Made by a program: the position numbers and the translations under genes
Notes under the pieces: model-generated
Told to the model about the DNA's origin: nothing
The model's input: only the letters and a program-made list of their open reading frames with translations
The model's database searches: none
Part shown: positions 56,801 through 61,893 of the stretch, in pieces
Layout of the letters: each line of letters opens with the position of its first letter
Numbering within the stretch: position 1 is the stretch's first letter
Assembly (NCBI GenBank): GCA_032988165.1
Contig: JANTQF010000205.1
Location: 1 to 61,893 of the forward strand
DNA from: Emmonsiellopsis sp. PD_33
Lineage: Eukaryota > Ascomycota > Eurotiomycetes > Onygenales > Ajellomycetaceae
Direction: 5' to 3'
Length of the DNA: 61,893 bases

Positions 56801-59110
56801 ACTAGAGGTAGAAGCTGATGTGAACATTCATGTAAGTAAGTTATAATAAATGCTTGCAGCCAGTAGAGCATCTTCTGATCCACTAGAGGTCTAAGTTTGT
56901 GGGAGGAGGTAGGCAGTTACAACTGTGAATTCATCTGTTGCTGGATGGATAAATTCTTGACCATATCCTTTATCATGGCTTGATAGTGTGATATTATAGA
57001 GTTCAAGTGGGCAGTTTAGAAAACCTACTGATCCACCTTTATGGTAAGCTTGATCATCAAAAAAGAGTAAGAATCCATCATCTGCTTAATAGAGGACTTA
57101 GGTAACCCCTAACTTTACCTTAAGTTCATTTAGAAAGCTGAGAATAATCTGCTTCAGCTCTCTATAGATTTTAGTGTATTAGTAGGTGGAAAACATGGCA
57201 TTCACCTACTTTATAAGCAATGACTCCTCTTCCTCTTCTTCATGAGTAATAGAGTGTTTGATGGACAGATTAGAGTTGTTTTGAATAATATAGTACTCAT
57301 GGCTGACAGCAAACTTTTCACTCAAGGTATCTCCTGCCATTACTCATATTCCTCTGTGTTCATAATGCAATTAGGCTTCATCAAAACAGCTAGAGTTCTT
57401 GATGTAGCCTTAACTCCTCTGATAATTGTAGTAGCACTAGAGTTGATCACATCATCTGTCATTGGCATTATTAAATGGATGGTGTAGCTAGCAGTGGAGA
57501 TGTACTATTTCATGATGTTATTAGAGCAACATTTACTACATTCTGTGCCAAGCATATCCAGGAAATCCCCTTGCCAAAACTGGGTTTAATTGAGCCATTA
57601 TGTGACTGGCAAAACAGCAGAGAGGGAAATCCCAGTTCAAGAAAATACAGCAAGATACAAAGAAATATTATTAACTACACCTCAATTATGCAACCTACAT
57701 TGGCTCTGTATCTGTGAAACACACTAAGTCTCAAGGATGCTATTAATTCAGAATAAAGACTGTCAGGACTATTGACATACTCCTTTGTGCATGACCTTAC
57801 TAGGTTTATCAACAGACTGACAGATAGAATCAGGTAGTGTGGTGACAGACTACTCATTAGCCTAATTGAATAAAACCTCTGTAAAAGCTGCCTTAAGGAC
57901 AATTTGTAGGTGTGCATGATTTTGGTATCTAGGGGCATATCTTATGTTGCATGAACAATCATCATATTCTTGATAAATAAAGGGTAGGCATTGCTGTAGC
58001 CCAGTTATTAACCTCATTTTCTAGTTTTATCAACTTTTATAGATCTTTATCATTAGCAGGGCAAGGAGCAGTGGGGACTGAATGCAGGAGCTGATGTTAA
58101 CATGCAGCTAAGCCATGATAAATACTTATAGCCAGTTGAAGACCTCCTGATCTATCTTTACATAAATTTTAGTCATCAAAAAGGGGTATCAATCCATCAC
58201 CTGGGCAATAAGAGTCTAGCTTCTAACTTTGGTGTGATTGCTCCAGCTAGGTATCAGGACAGGGAATTGGAAAGTAACAGGGCTCAGACTTCAAATTTCC
58301 TTCCCTCTATGAGGAAGAATAACCTGTGTGTCAAGGGATAGCTCATCAACTAGCATTGGTCATTTAAGGATGCCAATTCTATTATCATTAGAGGGCATGG
58401 CATGACTAGAAGACTTTTCTTTTCATAGTACTGATTAATAAGGGAGGGTGAGCACAAGTACAAGTCTGTAGCACTCCTGATGCTAGACAGGCAAAGAAAA
58501 GCTGAACTGGGATAGTTGATGCAATTATTATAATAGTGCAAGTTCAAAGTACATTTAAGAAAAGCTTGTCTGAATTACTGTGATGATTTTTTTTTCTGAT
58601 CTAGATTTGAACCATTATGGGCACTGAAACATTAACTACTCTAAATTCAGAATTATAATCTTTACAGAGCTATCTGTTGAATTCTCCTACATCAGGGGCT
58701 GGTATCAGCCTCCATGGTAGTAGCAGAGTTGTTTACAGAAATACAACTTTCCCAGGAGCTAAAAGCTCCTTTGTAGTGCAGGGCACATGCATTCATATCT
58801 CTAGAGGGAGTTAGTAATAACTTGTCTAGTTGATTCTTCAATGTTGGCTCTTCCTCAAATTTGCACATTTATTGATGGACTGCCATTCAATGATATTAGT
58901 GCCTGCTCAATGAGAGTCCACTTGATAACCTCCATATATGCAAGCTGGCCAGGTATTAGGGTCAGAATTGGAGGGTAATGAGATGCAGGGTTCAAAACCT
59001 CTTCTCTCCATGGGGTAAAAATTACTTGGTTGATATCAAGAGTTGACCTTGTCTTTCTGAAGGCATTTTCCAGAACCACTATAATCACATGATGTTGTAT
59101 CAACTAATAT
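56801..59110 (-). repeat. Repeated degenerate coding module, two to three copies
   Basis: Related segments occur at about 57,005-57,180 and 58,120-58,260 (GATC-ACCTTTAT, TCATCAAAAAGGGGTATCAA versus TCATCAAAAAAGAGTAAGAA, ATCCATCA-CTG), and at 58,240-58,350 and 58,945-59,060 (AGGTATCAGG/AGGTATTAGG, ATTGG-GGGTAA). On the minus strand they read TRSTLDINQVIFTPWREEV, NPASHYPPILTLIPGQLAYM and similar. They are partial tandem copies of one unrecognised gene. Confidence 0.4.
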
Positions 59111-61893
59111 ATATTACTCAACAGAACCCCTAGTGCCCTGTATCACTTCTATTTGCAGCCATAGAATCCTAATTTCTCCTGCTTATAGGATATATGATTC
59201 ATTGCAGCCATGAAGTCCAAGACATGATGGCTCATATCATTATAAAGTTGGTGTAACCTTGGTAAAAGTGGGTGTTGACTGTCTTCAGGTTGTGCCTTAG
59301 GTATATTTACTTGAAGTAAGATAATGGAAATAGCAGGGCACCTTACTCTACTTCACAGGCACTCTGATGTGAAGTAGACATAATAGCTGTGAAAGCAGCC
59401 CTTAATTGAATACTAAGTGGCACTTTGGTGAAGGTGCCTTTTATGTGTGTCTCAGTTCTATCTTGAGAGGTATTCCTTGTGGGAAGAAGATACATTGTTG
59501 TTAGCATGATGACCTCAGATTTGAGTTAATATAATTATAAATTATGCCCAAAATTCTGTCTCTAAATTATGTATTTTTTGTGATATATCTCCATCTACCT
59601 CCCTCAATTTCCCTGTTCCTCTATAACATTCAAAGTGAATTCTGGAAAGGTTATTTGGGATATCCACACCAAATCAAGAATGTCATAGGATGGTGTTGAA
59701 GTGTGCTCAGGCACAGTTGGAGGCATATATCATTTTAGCATATGATAGGAGTATCTACTTTTATAATCTAAGTACCCATCCATGTTAATACAAATCAAGT
59801 AGAGACCTAGATAACCTATATGCATGATCTTGCTAACATTTTCCTTCATTGAGCAGACATGAGGGGCACTGGGGTTAGCATATTTAAATTTGGAGTCATT
59901 GTTTTGCTATTCTCACCTAGTAAAAATGATAGTTTAGCAGGGTAATAAAGCAAAGAGTGCAACAAGTAATACTTACTGACAATAACTTGAACCATCTTCC
60001 TTAAATATCCCACTATGGCCTCTATCATTGGCTCAGGGGTCTTGGCCCAACATTATTTGATTTGGGGTATACAGGGGGCTGTGGGGTTAACTAATTGGGA
60101 GGAACCTGTCACTAGATGATGGGATAAGACATTAAATCATGTGAAAACATAGCTGGTGGCAGGAATAAGAAGACTTACAATGAACAGAGTGGATCAGAGG
60201 CTATTGGCTGAAGATTTGATGCCTGATTGGAGGTTGCTGGTCAGTTACAGTTGATTGTATATATATATATATGTGTGATAAGGTATTATTCTTAGTCCCC
60301 CAGCAGGGGGCAGTTGTTTGACTCCAGAATATAGCTAACTAGAACTTGATGAGCAACTCATTGAGCAACACTGGACATACAGTTTAGAACCTACATGATA
60401 TCTCAAAATCATACCACAACAGTGCACATAAATGACTTGCTAGCAGTATTCACATGCAGGCTGCATCCTCTCCTGCAATCTTTTCCAGCTGCTCTGAGGA
60501 CAGACAATGAATGAATGTAGATGAGAACTGCTTGATTAATGTGTCTGAACTACTAATCAAGTAGAAATTCATGATGGTAAGGAGCTGCTAACTCTTGGAG
60601 TAGGTCAATTAATAAAACTGTGAAAGTAATTGGCAAATCAAGAGCAAAAGTAACCACTGGTGTAGAGATTATGAATAGTAGATGCCATGGTAAAGTCCTG
60701 ATTCTTTAGTTGCAGAAAGCAGATGGGGTATATATATAAGGGCCTGTCACTTCAAGTCAGAGGCTTTTTTGCATGGAGTAGGTGATTCTATACTGCTTAG
60801 CAATTCAGAGGCAACTGTCTATTCAGATTCATTCTAATTAGTGTCATCTGGATTAAGATTAGGAAAAGAAAAGAGTTTCTTTCCCATACAGAGTAACTAT
60901 AACATACCTTTCTCTGCTGATTCTGGAAGTTTATAGTCTCTAGAATATCCACAATCTGGCCAATGATCTGCCACAAAATAGTTAGATCTAAGAGTGAAAA
61001 AAAAAAGAATACTCTATACTATAAAATGGGCAGAAATGTGGAGACAAAATACAGTAAGTTAAAAAGAGAAAGAAATACATACCAGTGCTAACCTGTCTCA
61101 TACTATCTTGCAAGTTATGTCATATACATCTCACTGTATACAGCTAATACTTCTCCAGCACATCATGCAGCTGTCAAGAAAGCAAAGTATTAGAAATATC
61201 AATCTGATGTGTATAATAGCTTTGTGTGTGATCAAAGTATAGTGCTTGTAAAGTTTTCAAGAAGGAGTTGGAGTGTAGTAATACTGTTCAAGCAGCACCA
61301 TAGCATATATATATATATAGCACTTACTGGTTTCTAGAATATTGTCATGAAGAATTCTCCTAGAAGTCTAGAAATAGTTAGCTCATAGCTCACTTATTAA
61401 CCCCTTTCAATCTCTTGGCAACCAACCAAGTTCTCATTGCAATTAGATAGCTAGAAGTAGTGGGGTTCTTATCATTGCCAGGCTGAATTGAAATATTGAA
61501 CTTACCAGTAACACTTACCCATACCCAGGTGGGTGATGTTGCTGTACCCAAGGCCTCATCAACTTGAAGTAATGAGGGCTATGACTTAGAGCTGATTCTC
61601 TTAGGCATGAATTCAATTAGTTGTGAGAGGAGTAATAGAGTTGAAATCTCAATGTAATGAAATAGATGATTGAGATGCATCCATCACAGAAAGAAGATGT
61701 AGTATAGATATATATAAGAGAATATATAGTCAGAGGAGCTACCTTCTCAGCATTTTATATATACTTCTTTGAATTGAAGTGTTCATTTAGATGTGATTAA
61801 CAGCCAAATGCTAAATCACATGGCCTGTAATAAAAGTGCTATGTTTGTTTTACTTGAAATTTGGACTTTCATGGCTTGAGGGTCTCACCCCCC
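59111..61893. other. Degenerate sequence to the window end
   Basis: No gene is confidently recognised. On the minus strand 61,400-61,610 reads VSVTGKFNISIQPGNDKNPT and SYLIAMRTWLVAKRLKGVNK with a possible small intron boundary, suggesting a former gene. TA runs occur at about 60258 and 61303. No CpG is seen and the mutated compartment continues past the window. Confidence 0.35.

Noticed and set aside
55834..59103. LINE endonuclease or reverse transcriptase
   Set aside because: No catalytic motif of either enzyme is readable in any frame.

Overview
This is a fungal (filamentous ascomycete-like) repeat-rich compartment. It is AT-rich and, after about base 105, I find no CpG dinucleotide in roughly 61.8 kb, while TpG and CpA are common. 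That is the footprint of RIP-like or methylation-driven C-to-T mutation acting mainly at CpG. Every protein-like region I can recognise is dead: reading frames are long and mostly unshifted but carry many in-frame stops and transition-type replacements (Arg to Cys/His/stop, Gly to Ser/Arg). CpG-biased RIP is known in some ascomycetes (for example Onygenales), but I cannot name the species.

Layout. 1-4148: a small CpG-containing edge, then four units of an approximately 932-bp AT-rich satellite. 4149-6822: degenerate AT-rich repeats. 6831-20255: a 13.4-kb giant hAT transposon with a perfect 15-bp TIR and a perfect 8-bp target duplication (ATTAAAAT). It holds a BED/hAT transposase relic, a Cys-rich hypothetical gene, an intron-containing actin pseudogene with scrambled actin pieces, and a SNF2-family helicase relic of about 1,410 codons. 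20264-27558: two minus-strand relics, one unrecognised and one JmjC-like. 27567-48653: a second giant hAT, 21.1 kb, with a 22-bp TIR (one mismatch) and an 8-bp target duplication (7/8). It holds a hAT transposase, an unrecognised gene with an acidic hexapeptide repeat, a Plavaka/KDZ-type transposase, a second SNF2 helicase, two further hypothetical genes and a histone H3-like gene. 48662-61893: unrecognised minus-strand relics, tandem repeats and AT-rich spacer.

The most interesting system is the pair of giant hAT elements. Each carries a transposase, a SNF2-type remodeler and other chromatin- or nucleus-related cargo. Each also carries its own dispersed family of short palindromes found, in this window, only inside that element. 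In element 1 these derive from TTGTC-NNNN-GACAA, whose four-base core shows the CACA, CATG, TGTG and TGCA products expected from decay of an ancestral CGCG. In element 2 the motif is CTCAGCTTAAGCTGAG, about 20 sites, often perfect. Both families lie in spacer and inside coding relics. They look like recognition sites, or minute mobile palindromes, peculiar to each element.
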